Below, one piece after another: positions 7,454 through 18,827 of a DNA stretch of 55,916 bases. Source of the DNA: DASXAQ01 sp036406615 (GTDB lineage: Bacteria; Actinomycetota; UBA4738). Where the stretch lies: positions 1 to 55,916 of the forward strand of contig DASXAQ010000044.1 of NCBI GenBank assembly GCA_036406615.1. Direction: 5' to 3'. The position numbers and the translations under genes are program-made. Under the pieces are notes generated by a model. That model worked only from the letters and a program-made list of their open reading frames with translations, had not been told where the DNA came from and did not search any database. The stretch's first letter is position 1. Each line of letters starts with the position of its first letter.

Positions 7454-7568
7454 GGAGTTCGACCTCGTACTTCAGGTATCGGTCCCCGAACGGAGAACCC
7501 TTGAACGGGGAAGTGTGCGGATTCTGGTACCGACGGACCTTCGGCGTTATCCGGTGAGCCCCTGCGGG

Positions 7569-7574
7569 TAGGCT
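7569..7574 (+). promoter_or_regulatory. -10 box for leaderless DUF2127 gene
   Basis: TAGGCT 7 nt before the ATG at 7582, with no ribosome site. Confidence 0.6.
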
Positions 7575-7581
7575 GGCGCGC

Positions 7582-8520
7582 ATGGCGCAGCCGCGCCGCA
7601 CCGGGGACGACCGGCCCGGCTCCGTGGCCCCGCACCCCTCACTCCCGGTCCTGCCCGGGGTCGAAAAGCCACGGCGCTTCCGGGCGCGCTTCCACTACGA
7701 GCTGATCGCGTGCGGGCTGGCCGGACACGAGCTCGTGGGGATGGACGCCGCGACGGTGCGCCCCTCCGATGCCGTCGTGGTTCGCGAGGGGGCCGGCGTG
7801 CGGTGGTACCGGTGCCTTCGCTGCGACAGCTGGATCCCACTGGAGCCTCCGTCCGCGCCGGCGCGTGAGTATCCGCCGGACCCCGGACAGATCGAGCTGC
7901 CGCTGCGAGGCCGCCCGCTTCGCGACAAGTTCGTGCTGCGGCTGATCGCGATCGACCGCGCGTTCCATTTCGTGGTCCTCGGGCTGCTGTCGTTGGCGGT
8001 CGTGGAGGTCGCTGCCCACCGAACCACCCTGCGGAGCCTGTACGAGGCCGTGCTGTCGGTGCTGCAGGGAAGCCTGGGCGGCCCGACCGGGTCGGGGCCG
8101 GACCAGGGCCTGTTCGGCGAGCTGAACAAGGTCTTCTCCTACAGCAACTCCCGCCTCTACCTGACCGCCGGGGTGCTGGGCGCCTACGCCCTGGTGGAGG
8201 CGGCCGAGATGGTCGGGTTGTGGCTGCTGCAACGGTGGGCCGAGTACCTGACGCTGATCGTGACCTCGTCGCTGCTCCCGCTGGAGATCTACGAGATCGC
8301 GCAGAGCGTCTCGATCGTCAAGGTGGTCGCGTTCGTCGTGAACATCGCGGTCGTGGCCTACCTCCTGTGGGCGAAGCGACTCTTCGGGGTCCGCGGCGGC
8401 GCCCGGGCCGAGCGCGAGGCCCGTGCGGAAGACCTTGGGTGGGACGCGCTGGTTCGCGCGACGCCGCCGGTGGACGACGAAGCGGCCCCTGCGCGTGTGA
8501 CCAGAGGTCAACTCAGCTAA
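7582..8520 (+). CDS. DUF2127 integral membrane protein
   Basis: A 312-residue membrane protein. The cytoplasmic N-terminal part carries HYELIACGLAGHELVGMDAA and a CxxC pair in RCLRCDSW, both typical of actinobacterial DUF2127 proteins. Hydrophobic segments follow: about AFHFVVLGLLSLAVVEVAA, YLTAGVLGAYALVEAAEMVGLWLL, a region around LTLIVTSSLLPLEIYEIA, and VVAFVVNIAVVAYLLWA. It ends in a charged tail. Function is unknown. The stop is directly followed by the metH riboswitch. Confidence 0.85.
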   Translation: MAQPRRTGDDRPGSVAPHPSLPVLPGVEKPRRFRARFHYELIACGLAGHELVGMDAATVRPSDAVVVREGAGVRWYRCLRCDSWIPLEPPSAPAREYPPDPGQIELPLRGRPLRDKFVLRLIAIDRAFHFVVLGLLSLAVVEVAAHRTTLRSLYEAVLSVLQGSLGGPTGSGPDQGLFGELNKVFSYSNSRLYLTAGVLGAYALVEAAEMVGLWLLQRWAEYLTLIVTSSLLPLEIYEIAQSVSIVKVVAFVVNIAVVAYLLWAKRLFGVRGGARAEREARAEDLGWDALVRATPPVDDEAAPARVTRGQLS

Positions 8521-8531
8521 GCTATCGGCCC

Positions 8532-8710
8532 GAAGCATCAGGAGTGGTCGGCCGATGCGGCCGGCCCGGCAACCTGGGACGGACCTCCAAGGTGCCCTCT
8601 CGCCACGGCGAGGATGCGGCCCGGAACGGGCAACCAAGTGTCCGGTTCCGAAAGTCGCAACCCCCGTGGCGGCGGCGCCGCGGAATCCGGTCCCCGGAAC
8701 AGGAGGCTCG
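8532..8710 (+). promoter_or_regulatory. SAM riboswitch (SAM-IV / SAM-I clan) controlling metH
   Basis: The aptamer core reads CAGGAGTGGTCGGCC, then CCGGCAACC, then CCTCCAAGGTGCC, closely following the SAM-IV consensus. P1 is GCATC (8535-8539) with GATGC (8613-8617). P2 is GGTCGGCC (8546-8553) with GGCCGGCC (8559-8566). P4 is CTCGC (8599-8603) with GCGAG (8608-8612). A 3' hairpin GCCCG-GAA-CGGGC (8619-8631) outside P1 is what separates SAM-IV from SAM-I. Downstream, GTTCCG (8645-8650) can pair with CGGAAC (8695-8700), directly next to the AGGAGG ribosome site (8701-8706). CCTCC in the aptamer (8584-8588) could alternatively pair with that site, so translational control is likely. Confidence 0.85.
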
Positions 8711-12406
<3,696 letters not shown>

Positions 12407-12415
12407 CGGCGGCTC

Positions 12416-12445
12416 GGTCGGCGTTGTGAGTACTCAGCGCCGACC
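12416..12445. terminator. Hairpin between metH and the converging zinc-finger gene
   Basis: GGTCGGCG (12416-12423) pairs with CGCCGACC (12438-12445), and the loop contains the palindrome TGAGTACTCA. It starts 10 bp after the metH stop and covers the last codons of the converging gene, so it may serve both strands. Confidence 0.5.
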
Positions 12446-12769
12446 GGCGCAGGACACACAGAGCGACGCCCACGGGACGGCCTCGAGCCGCTCCTCGGGG
12501 ATGAGGCGCCCGCACCGATCGCAGATCCCGTAGCTGCCGTCTTCGAGTTTGGCGAGGGCCCGATCGATCTCGCGCACGGCCGCGTCCAGCGAGCGCGCGG
12601 CCGCGACCTGGTTGATCCGCTCGACGGCCTCGGTGGTGCCGTCGCCGATGCGCTTGCCGAACGACACGGCGGGGGCGGCGTCGACCGGACGCTCGGTGAG
12701 CCGGCGAAGCTCCTCTTCGAGCTCGCCGCGACGCTGCTGCAGGGTCTGGGTGATGGTTGGGGTGTCCAT
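12434..12769 (-). CDS. DksA/TraR-type C4 zinc-finger protein
   Basis: A 111-residue protein with an N-terminal helical region and a C-terminal C4 zinc finger: C83 and C86 in GICDRCGRLIPEERL, C104 and C107 in LCVSCAG. The ...YG.C..CG..I..ERLEA.P....C..C signature is that of the DksA/TraR family, whose members insert into the RNA polymerase secondary channel or act as related regulators. It is shorter than E. coli DksA (151 aa), and the acidic coiled-coil tip DxxDxA is not evident, so an authentic ppGpp co-factor role is uncertain. The start at 12769 has no strong ribosome site. Confidence 0.88.
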   Translation of the reverse strand: MDTPTITQTLQQRRGELEEELRRLTERPVDAAPAVSFGKRIGDGTTEAVERINQVAAARSLDAAVREIDRALAKLEDGSYGICDRCGRLIPEERLEAVPWASLCVSCAGRR

Positions 12770-12845
12770 GGGTCTGCGTTCCGGGCACGCGGAATCGGCC
12801 GGCTCGGATACCGTAGTGGATACCGACGAACGAGAGGTGATTGCG

Positions 12846-13523
12846 ATGCCGACGTGGACGTGGAGAAAGGCTGCCGAGATGCCGGCTCCGGAGGCGGCGC
12901 TGCCCGGGCGAGACGAGCGGATGCGGGTGCCCGAGCGCCATTTCGAGAACGGCAATCCCCTGACGCCGCCGTTCCCGGACGGCTTGCAGACCGCGGTGTT
13001 CGGGCTGGGCTGCTTCTGGGGCGCCGAGCAGGTCTTCTGGCGCACGAAGGGCGTGTTCACGACCGCGGCCGGGTACGCGGGAGGTTTCACGCCGAACCCG
13101 ACGTACGAGGAGGTCTGCTCCGGCCTGACCGGGCACGCCGAGGTGGTCCTGGTCGTGTTCGATCCGAAGCTCGTGAGCTACGAGGAGCTGTTGAAGATCT
13201 TCTGGGAGAACCACGACCCAACGCAGGGCATGCGCCAGGGCAACGACGCCGGTACGCAGTACCGATCGGCGATCTACGTTTCGTCGCCCGAGCAACGACG
13301 CGCCGCCGAGGCATCGTTGCGCGCGTACCAGGAGCGGCTGCGCGCCGCCGGGTACGGCGACATCACGACCGAGATCCGCGACGCCGGCCCGTTCTACTAC
13401 GCCGAGGACTACCACCAGCAGTACCTGGCGAAGAACCCGAACGGGTACTGCCCGGACCACAGCACGGGCGTGTCCTGTCCGGTGGGCGTCGGCGTCGAGT
13501 CGGAGGCTACGCCGACCGCATGA
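12846..13523 (+). CDS. msrA: Peptide-methionine (S)-S-oxide reductase
   Basis: A 225-residue enzyme that reduces the S epimer of methionine sulfoxide in proteins. The catalytic Cys is C56 in GLGCFWGAE. GYAGG, GHAEVV and NHDPTQ... are the substrate-site segments, and AEDYHQQYLAKNPNGYC the C-terminal helix, with two further Cys near the end (GYCPDHSTGVSC) that can act as resolving and recycling residues. An N-terminal extension of about 50 residues is of the long MsrA form. AGAGGTG sits upstream of the ATG. The 3' end overlaps the converging DinB-like gene by 17 bp. Confidence 0.95.
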   Translation: MPTWTWRKAAEMPAPEAALPGRDERMRVPERHFENGNPLTPPFPDGLQTAVFGLGCFWGAEQVFWRTKGVFTTAAGYAGGFTPNPTYEEVCSGLTGHAEVVLVVFDPKLVSYEELLKIFWENHDPTQGMRQGNDAGTQYRSAIYVSSPEQRRAAEASLRAYQERLRAAGYGDITTEIRDAGPFYYAEDYHQQYLAKNPNGYCPDHSTGVSCPVGVGVESEATPTA

Positions 13524-13983
13524 GCGGCTCGAGGTGTTCGCGGTGAGCCTCGTAGTGGCGCGCGGAGTCCCACAGGATCATCTCCGCCAGAGCCTCACCG
13601 TCGAGCCACGCCCAGCGATCTTCGGCGAATAGCTCTTCGTCCGTGACCGGCTCGAGCGCCGCCAGCAGCCGGCCGAACGACTCGTTGAACGCCTGCCGCG
13701 TCAACTCCGGGGGATCGTCCGCGTGCTCGCGGTACGTCCGCTCGTTGAGCGCCTCGGTGCTGTTGGCGGGATCCGTGGTCTCGTACGGCTGTCGGCCCGC
13801 TCGCAGATCCTCGATCACGCGCGCGGAGTGATCATGCCACCACGCCATATGGGCGATCAGATCCTTGCCGGTCCAGTCGTCCATCACAGGCTCGAGCAGC
13901 CGTTCGTCGGGGACGTCTTCGATCGCTGCGGCGACGCGCGCGTGTGCCCCCTGCATCTCGCGGATCAGCTCAGGCTTGTCCAC
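13507..13983 (-). CDS. DinB/ClbS-like four-helix protein
   Basis: A 158-residue protein of the ClbS/DfsB branch of the DinB superfamily. Indicators are DWTGKDLIAHMAWWHDHSARVI near residues 35-56 and a C-terminal helix with WDSARHYEAHREHL. The His residues of the two segments could form the metal site seen in this fold. Members act as hydrolases, thiol transferases or resistance proteins, and the substrate here is unknown. It starts with GTG at 13983, 7 nt after a TATCCT box, so it is probably leaderless. It overlaps the msrA 3' end by 17 bp. Confidence 0.8.
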   Translation of the reverse strand: MDKPELIREMQGAHARVAAAIEDVPDERLLEPVMDDWTGKDLIAHMAWWHDHSARVIEDLRAGRQPYETTDPANSTEALNERTYREHADDPPELTRQAFNESFGRLLAALEPVTDEELFAEDRWAWLDGEALAEMILWDSARHYEAHREHLEPLMRSA

Positions 13984-13990
13984 CTGAAGC

Positions 13991-13996
13991 AGGATA
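13991..13996 (-). promoter_or_regulatory. -10 box for leaderless ClbS-like gene
   Basis: TATCCT on the minus strand, 7 nt before the GTG at 13983. Confidence 0.55.
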
Positions 13997-14041
13997 TTCG
14001 CTGAAGATGGCGGACCCCGGGAACGTGGGCGCCGCCCGAGG

Positions 14042-14515
14042 CTAGGGGCCAGCTTCCTCGCTGATCGCCGTCAACTCAGCGACGACGGCATGGATCGGCT
14101 GAGTGGTGTCGACCTCGTGCGTGCACGTGGCCCGAAGCCGAGGTTCGACATCAGCGAGTTGCTCGAGGATGAGCGCCCGCTCGTCGGCGCGCTTTCCGTA
14201 CTCGTTCGTCGTGCGATGGTCGATCCGCTCGAGCAGCACGTCGGCCGGTGCCGAGAGCAGCACGACCGCGTCGAAGCGCGGGTAGAACCGTCCCTGGTTC
14301 GACACCGTGCCGGAGACGTACAGCGTCCCTCGGCCGTCGCGATCGAGAAGCTCGGCGATTCGATCCTCGCGCCAGACGTATCCACCGTCTTCGTCGGACC
14401 ACTCGGTCCATCCGCCCTCATCGGTATCGACGGCCTCGAACCCGCGCGCCCGCAACGCCGCCAGCGCCGTCGACTTGCCGGTGCCCGACATGCCCGTCAC
14501 GAGGATCCTGCGCAC
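14042..14515 (-). CDS. P-loop kinase-like ATPase
   Basis: A 157-residue AAA_18-type small-molecule kinase-like protein. The N-terminal strand and Walker A are clear (ILVTGMSGTGKST, residues 4-16). A possible acceptor region follows (FEAVDTDEGGWTEW). VVLLSAP marks the strand before the lid, and ERIDHRTTNEYGKRADE carries the Arg residues expected in a nucleotide-kinase lid. The GTG at 14515 is chosen because it gives a normal kinase N-terminus and lies 7 nt after TATCCT. The substrate is unknown; nucleoside, shikimate and similar kinases share this layout. Confidence 0.82.
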   Translation of the reverse strand: MRRILVTGMSGTGKSTALAALRARGFEAVDTDEGGWTEWSDEDGGYVWREDRIAELLDRDGRGTLYVSGTVSNQGRFYPRFDAVVLLSAPADVLLERIDHRTTNEYGKRADERALILEQLADVEPRLRATCTHEVDTTQPIHAVVAELTAISEEAGP

Positions 14516-14522
14516 GCCCGCC

Positions 14523-14548
14523 AGGATAGAAGCGGTGCCCGGTAGACT
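14523..14548. promoter_or_regulatory. Back-to-back leaderless promoters
   Basis: TATCCT on the minus strand (14523-14528) lies 7 nt before the kinase GTG. TAGACT on the plus strand (14543-14548) lies 6 nt before the DUF664 ATG at 14555. Only 39 bp separate the two start codons, and neither has a ribosome site. Confidence 0.65.
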
Positions 14549-14554
14549 CGACCC

Positions 14555-15094
14555 ATGCCCCAGGTGGACGAGCACGGCCGGCCCGAACCGCCGCTCACCG
14601 GCGACGAGGCCGAGACCCTGCTCGGGTTCCTCGACTACCAGCGCGCGACCCTCGAATGGAAGTGCCGCGGCCTGGACGCGACCGGCCTGAACACCACCAC
14701 CGCGGCCTCGACCGTCACGCTCGGCGGATTGCTCAAGCACATCGCGTTCGTGGAGGAGTCGTGGTTCTGTGAATGGCTGCGGGGCAGGGATCGCCAGCCT
14801 CCGTGGGACGGCATCGACTGGGATGCCGATCCCGACTGGGACTGGCGCTCGGCCGCCGATGACTCCCCGGAGGCCCTTCGCGCGATCTGGGCGGACGCCG
14901 TCGCCGAGTCCCGAGCCGCGGTGAAGGAGGCGCTGGCCGAAGGCGGCCTGGATCAGATGGCACGACGCACGTGGCCGAGCGGCGACGCCCCGAGCATGCG
15001 GTGGATCCTGACCCACATGATCGAGGAGTACGCGCGGCACAACGGCCACGCCGACTTCATTAGGGAGTCGATCGACGGCGAGACCGGGGAGTAG
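14555..15094 (+). CDS. DinB/DUF664 family protein (mycothiol-transferase-like)
   Basis: A 179-residue four-helix protein. The DUF664/DinB pattern is seen in TLGGLLKHIAFVEESWF (first metal-site His) and in the C-terminal HMIEEYARHNGHADFIRESIDG (paired His). Actinobacterial members are often annotated as mycothiol-dependent transferases or maleylpyruvate-isomerase-like proteins acting in detoxification. A substrate cannot be inferred. The start is leaderless at 14555. Confidence 0.87.
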   Translation: MPQVDEHGRPEPPLTGDEAETLLGFLDYQRATLEWKCRGLDATGLNTTTAASTVTLGGLLKHIAFVEESWFCEWLRGRDRQPPWDGIDWDADPDWDWRSAADDSPEALRAIWADAVAESRAAVKEALAEGGLDQMARRTWPSGDAPSMRWILTHMIEEYARHNGHADFIRESIDGETGE

Positions 15095-15124
15095 CCCGCC
15101 CCAAGACCGCTTCGGCCGTTGAAT

Positions 15125-15171
15125 ATTGCTCAGGGTTCGTCCGTGTGGTTCCCTGATGGCCATTGCTCAGG
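15125..15171 (+). repeat. Direct repeat upstream of the Rieske oxygenase
   Basis: ATTGCTCAGG occurs at 15125-15134 and 15162-15171, 37 bp apart, in the 87-bp gap before the oxygenase start. The second copy ends in the ribosome-binding site. Possible regulator site. Confidence 0.35.
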
Positions 15172-15181
15172 AGGCTCGACG

Positions 15182-16333
15182 ATGGACACCGAAGAGCGCA
15201 TCGCGACGACGGACGGGCCGGCAACGCCGCTCGTGCATCCCGGGTTGCCCGGGCGCGACTACCACGACCCGGCGGTCTGGGAGCTCGAACGCGAACGGAT
15301 CTTCCACCGGCTGTGGTTCTGCGTCGGCCGGGCGGAGCGACTGGTCGAAGCCGGCGACTACCTGGTGCGGGGCGTGGCCGGCGAGAGCGTCTTCGTCGTC
15401 CGCACCAAGGCAGGAGAGCTTCGCGCGTTCTACAACGTCTGCCGCCACCGGGGGAGCATGCTCTGCGACGCGCCCGCGGGAACCATGAAGTCCGTCGTGA
15501 AGTGCCCGTACCACGCGTGGTCGTACACATTCGACGGCGAGCTCGTCGGCACGCCGAACGTCGGCGCGGACGAGGGGCTCGACCGCTCGCAGTACGGACT
15601 GTGGAGCGTGGCCCTGGACACCTGGGACGGGTTCGTCTTCGTCAACCTGTTGCCCGATCCCCCGCCGCTGATGGAGAGCCTGGCCGCCGAGCCGGAGGAG
15701 CCGCTCCAGTTCGCCAGGTACGGACTGGGGGAGCTGCGGGTCGGCCGGCGCATCACCTACGAGGTCGAGGCGAACTGGAAGATCGTGCTGGACAACTTCA
15801 ACGAGTGCCTGCACTGCCCCACCGTGCACCCCGAGCTGGTGCAGCTGGTGCCGATCTTCCGCCAGGGCGCCGTCGAGGCCTACGAGGGCGAACAGGGCAA
15901 CTCGCTCGTCGGCGAGGCGACCAGCTTCACGCCGAGCGGCTTCTCCAGCCTGCCGCCGCTGCCCGGCATCACCGAGGAGGACCGCCACCTCTACTACGGC
16001 TTCACCATCATGCCGAACCTGATCCTCAATCTGATGTCCGACTCGGTGATGACGTACACGATGTTCCCGACCGGACCGAACCACACCACGATCGAGAGCG
16101 AGTACCTGTTCCGGCCCGAGACGATCGCGGATCCCGCGTTCGACCCGAGCGAGGTCGTCGACTTCTGGGACCTGGTCAGCCGGCAGGACTGGGTGGTGTG
16201 CGAGCGAGCGCAGCGCGGGGTCCGATCACGCGCGTTCACGCGCGGCGTCTACCCGCACAACGACCGCATCCTGTGGGAGTTCAGCAAGCGGTATCAGGCC
16301 GTCCGCGGCCCGATGCCGGACGAGTCCGAGTAG
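15182..16333 (+). CDS. Rieske non-haem iron oxygenase, alpha subunit type
   Basis: A 383-residue ring-hydroxylating-type oxygenase. The Rieske 2Fe-2S site is C87xH89 (VCRHRG) and C108xxH111 (CPYHAW). The mononuclear iron site in the C-terminal domain is NFNECLHCPTVHPEL (H211 and H216), with a later Asp near SRQDW as third ligand. Homologues hydroxylate aromatic, choline-type or sterol substrates. No reductase, ferredoxin or beta-subunit gene is adjacent, so electron supply must come from elsewhere and the substrate is unknown. The ATG at 15182 follows GGAGG. Confidence 0.93.
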   Translation: MDTEERIATTDGPATPLVHPGLPGRDYHDPAVWELERERIFHRLWFCVGRAERLVEAGDYLVRGVAGESVFVVRTKAGELRAFYNVCRHRGSMLCDAPAGTMKSVVKCPYHAWSYTFDGELVGTPNVGADEGLDRSQYGLWSVALDTWDGFVFVNLLPDPPPLMESLAAEPEEPLQFARYGLGELRVGRRITYEVEANWKIVLDNFNECLHCPTVHPELVQLVPIFRQGAVEAYEGEQGNSLVGEATSFTPSGFSSLPPLPGITEEDRHLYYGFTIMPNLILNLMSDSVMTYTMFPTGPNHTTIESEYLFRPETIADPAFDPSEVVDFWDLVSRQDWVVCERAQRGVRSRAFTRGVYPHNDRILWEFSKRYQAVRGPMPDESE

Positions 16334-16339
16334 CGCCGG

Positions 16340-16813
16340 TCACCTCGCGGCCTTCTTCACGAGCGCGGCGATCTTCTTCTCGTCCGCGGCAGTCATCTCC
16401 GTCAGCGCGTACGAGGTCGGCCACATCGCGCCATCGTCGAGGTTCGCGGCGTCTTCGAAGCCGAACGTCGCGTACCGCGACTTGAACTTCTCCGCCGCCT
16501 TGAAGAAGCAGACCACCTTGCCGTCCTTGGTGTACGCCGGCATCCCGTACCAGGTCCTCGCCGCGAGGTCCGGCGCGTTGGCCTGCACCAGCGCATGGAT
16601 CCGCTCGGCCAGGACGCGGTCCGACTTCGGCATCTCGGCGATCTTCGCGAGAACGTCGCGCTCCGCCTCCTCCTTGGTCTGGGCGGCCTTTCGCTCTCGG
16701 ACCAGTTCCTTCATCGCGGCCCGTTCCCCGGAGGAGAACACCCCGCCCTTGCTCTTGGCAGTGCTCTTCGCGGTCGTGCGCGTGCGCTTCGTGGCGGCTT
16801 TCTTCTCAGGCAT
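16340..16813 (-). CDS. DUF1801 (YdhG-like) protein
   Basis: A 157-residue protein. A Lys/Thr-rich disordered N-terminus (residues 1-35) precedes a DUF1801 domain with IHALVQANAPDLAARTWYGMPAYTKDGKVVCFF and ATFGFED, the usual W.GMP.Y...G.....F signature. Related to the frataxin-like fold of YdhG; its function, perhaps iron handling or uncharacterised, is not established. A perfect AAGGAGGT ribosome site precedes the ATG. It converges on the oxygenase gene with 6 bp between stops. Confidence 0.85.
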   Translation of the reverse strand: MPEKKAATKRTRTTAKSTAKSKGGVFSSGERAAMKELVRERKAAQTKEEAERDVLAKIAEMPKSDRVLAERIHALVQANAPDLAARTWYGMPAYTKDGKVVCFFKAAEKFKSRYATFGFEDAANLDDGAMWPTSYALTEMTAADEKKIAALVKKAAR

Positions 16814-16876
16814 TGCGAAGCACCTCCTTGTGACTCGTTCTTCCCAGACCCTGGGTCCGGTAACTCGATGATCGCC

Positions 16877-17290
16877 TCAGTCGAGCTGCTGGATGCGGAC
16901 CAGGTTCCCGGTGGGGTCGCGGAAGGCGCAGTCCCTGATCCCGTACGGCTGGTCGGTCGGCTCCTGGACCACCTCGGCGTCGGCCGCCTGGATCCGCTCG
17001 AAGGTGCCGTCCAGGTCCTTGGTGGCCAGGTTGATGCTGGCAAACGTGCCCTTCGCCATCATCTCGTCGATCGTCCGGCGCTCGTCGTCGGTGAGGCCGG
17101 GCGTGGCTGCAGGCGGGTACAGGACGATCGACGTGTCGGGCTGGTCGGCCGGGCCGACCGTGATCCAATGCATCCCGCCGAACTCGACGTCGAGGCGGAC
17201 CTCGAATCCGAGGGCGTCGCGGTAGAAGGCCATCGCAGCCTCGGGGTCGGTCTGCGGGAGCATGCTGGCGTGAATCGTGATGGTGTCCAT
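16877..17290 (-). CDS. VOC-family (glyoxalase/bleomycin-resistance-like) protein
   Basis: A 137-residue two-module betaalphabetabetabeta protein: MDTITIHASMLPQTDPEAAMAFYRDALGFEVR, then a middle linker, then INLATKDLDGTFERIQAADAEV and CAFRDPTGNLVRIQQ. The D..GN..... end is the typical metal/substrate site of glyoxalase-like proteins. The ATG at 17290 is preferred over one 18 bp upstream because TAGCAT lies 7 nt before it. The gene follows an AraC-type regulator, a pairing common in actinobacteria. Substrate unknown. Confidence 0.88.
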   Translation of the reverse strand: MDTITIHASMLPQTDPEAAMAFYRDALGFEVRLDVEFGGMHWITVGPADQPDTSIVLYPPAATPGLTDDERRTIDEMMAKGTFASINLATKDLDGTFERIQAADAEVVQEPTDQPYGIRDCAFRDPTGNLVRIQQLD

Positions 17291-17297
17291 GGCGGCC

Positions 17298-17303
17298 ATG
17301 CTA
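17298..17303 (-). promoter_or_regulatory. -10 box for leaderless VOC gene
   Basis: TAGCAT on the minus strand, 7 nt before the ATG at 17290. It overlaps the end of the AraC-type gene, giving the VOC gene its own promoter. Confidence 0.5.
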
Positions 17304-17744
17304 GCCATGGGCCGCCGATGCCGCTTCTCGATTCCTGATCGGTCTGGTCACCTGCTTGGCCACGCATGGCGCCATCCCCCTGGTCTCGCCCGCCGCGTCG
17401 CGCCGGTACGCGCTGGGCGGCACGCCGACCAGCTCGGTGAAGCGCGTGCTGAACGTGCCGAGCGACGAACAGCCCACGGCGAAGCAGACCTCGGTGACGC
17501 TCAGCTCGCCGCGGCGCAGCAGGGCCATCGCCCGCTCGATGCGACGCGTCATCAGGTAGCTGTAGGGGGACTCGCCGAACGCGAGCCGGAACTGACGGCT
17601 CAGGTGCCCGGCCGACATGTGCGCTCCTTGGGCGAGCGCTTCGACGTCCAGCGGTTGCGCGTACTCCCGGTCGATCCGGTCGCGAACGCGGCGCAACAGC
17701 GCGAGATCGCGCAGGTGCTGCTGCTCGGCGGTGGTGCTCGTCAT
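17301..17744 (-). CDS. AraC-family HTH regulator
   Basis: A 147-residue protein that is essentially the double-HTH AraC DNA-binding domain. The first HTH is around DVEALAQGAHMSAGHLSRQFRLAFGESPYSYL and the second around SVTEVCFAVGCSSLGTFSTRFTELVGVPPSAYRR, which is the signature helix. No ligand-binding domain is present, so activity may depend on expression or on a partner. It is placed between the 2OG-type oxygenase and the VOC gene on the same strand and is likely to regulate the VOC gene. Confidence 0.92.
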   Translation of the reverse strand: MTSTTAEQQHLRDLALLRRVRDRIDREYAQPLDVEALAQGAHMSAGHLSRQFRLAFGESPYSYLMTRRIERAMALLRRGELSVTEVCFAVGCSSLGTFSTRFTELVGVPPSAYRRDAAGETRGMAPCVAKQVTRPIRNREAASAAHG

Positions 17745-17756
17745 CGACGAACCATG

Positions 17757-18356
17757 CTACTTCGGCTTCATCCGCAACCCGATCGAGGTTCGCTCGCCTC
17801 GAGGCGGCGTGCCGGCCATGTGCAGCGGCCGCCCGTCGGCGACGCCGCCCAGGCCCGGCCCGCGCATGAGCGTGAGATCGCCCGGTCGCGCATCCCAGCC
17901 TTCGATCACCGTGCCCTCCCGGTCGCTGCAGATGGCGAACGGGGCGGTGCCATGGAGCGTGACGACCGCGACCAGCGCTCGGTAGCCCTTGCCGTCCATG
18001 TGAGGAGTGATCCCGATGGAGCCGGGACGGTAGTGGGCGATCCCCACCTCCGTGACCCGCCACGACGCGAGCCCGCGGATCCCTGTGCCCTGTTCGCGGA
18101 CGCCCCTCGTGAGGTCGCGGCAGAGCGCCGCGAGCTCCGCGAAGCCGTCGAAGGGCGCGTCGACGTCGTAGCCGTCGATCTGCTGGCGAACCTGGCCGAA
18201 CTCCTCGCGGAACTGCCGGAAGGGGCCGGCCGCGATCTCGGCGGCCAGCCGCGCGCGGAAGGCTTCGTCGAGCGCCGCGGGGACGAAGGCGTAGCCGCGC
18301 TCGGCGACGGACCGCAACGGCGGGCCGAGTTCGAGCTGTGCCACCAGCGTCGGCAT
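17757..18356 (-). CDS. Putative 2OG-Fe(II) oxygenase-like protein
   Basis: A 199-residue protein. A double-stranded beta-helix iron site is suggested by ITPHMDGKGY (HxD) and, about 75 residues later, PLHMAGTPPRGERTSIGLRMK (distal His followed by Arg for 2-oxoglutarate). AHYRPGSIG before the HxD motif is typical too. The substrate is unknown. The ATG at 18356 is selected because TATGCT is 8 nt upstream and because the upstream reading is low-complexity. The AraC gene begins 12 bp after its stop. Confidence 0.7.
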   Translation of the reverse strand: MPTLVAQLELGPPLRSVAERGYAFVPAALDEAFRARLAAEIAAGPFRQFREEFGQVRQQIDGYDVDAPFDGFAELAALCRDLTRGVREQGTGIRGLASWRVTEVGIAHYRPGSIGITPHMDGKGYRALVAVVTLHGTAPFAICSDREGTVIEGWDARPGDLTLMRGPGLGGVADGRPLHMAGTPPRGERTSIGLRMKPK

Positions 18357-18364
18357 CGCCCGGC

Positions 18365-18370
18365 AGCATA
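18365..18370 (-). promoter_or_regulatory. -10 box for leaderless 2OG oxygenase-like gene
   Basis: TATGCT on the minus strand, 8 nt before the ATG at 18356. Confidence 0.5.
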
Positions 18371-18535
18371 GGCGGCCCCGCGATCGGACGGGTCCCCCCG
18401 TCGCGGGCCGCGGTCGCCACGATTCAGGCCAGGGTTGTCCGATCTCGGCAGAGGCACCAGACTGGATGTTCACGGCCGGACCGAGGCCGTGAACTCGGGC
18501 CCGGCACGCCGGGCGACACCTGCTGGAGGCTGACG

Positions 18536-18826
18536 ATGGGTCTGTACCTGGTTCGGCACACCCACGCGGACGAGACCTGCCCCGCACGCGATCCGCAGAT
18601 GGCTCCGATGCTGCTGCAGCATCTTTCGGAGCCGAACGCGAAGGCGGCCGGCGTCGGGATCCACGGCGAGGCGGTGATCGACGGCGAGCACACGCTGTAT
18701 CTGATCCTCGACGCGGCGGACAAGGACACGGTGAACTCGTACATGCAGCCGTTCGCCATGGCCGGCGAGGTCGAGGTCATGGAAGCTTCACCCTGCGAGG
18801 CGGTCGTGGCACGGGGAGCGTGCTGA
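18536..18826 (+). CDS. Small conserved alpha/beta protein (DUF3303-like)
   Basis: A 96-residue protein with an N-terminal strand LYLVRHTHADETCPA, a middle GVGIHGEAVIDGEHTLYLILDAADKDTV, and PFAMAGEVEVMEASPCEAVVARG at the end. This looks like a ferredoxin-like alpha-beta fold of the kind seen in DUF3303/DUF4242 proteins, with conserved His and Cys that could bind a metal. That assignment is tentative. GGAGG lies upstream of the ATG. It is the first of three closely spaced genes (next start 1 bp after its stop). Confidence 0.75.
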   Translation: MGLYLVRHTHADETCPARDPQMAPMLLQHLSEPNAKAAGVGIHGEAVIDGEHTLYLILDAADKDTVNSYMQPFAMAGEVEVMEASPCEAVVARGAC

Positions 18827-18827
18827 C

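Noticed and set aside
8532..8660. SAM-II or plain SAM-I riboswitch
   Set aside because: The hairpin outside P1 (8619-8631) and the CCGGCAACC...GGTGCC core fit SAM-IV better; SAM-II would be far shorter.
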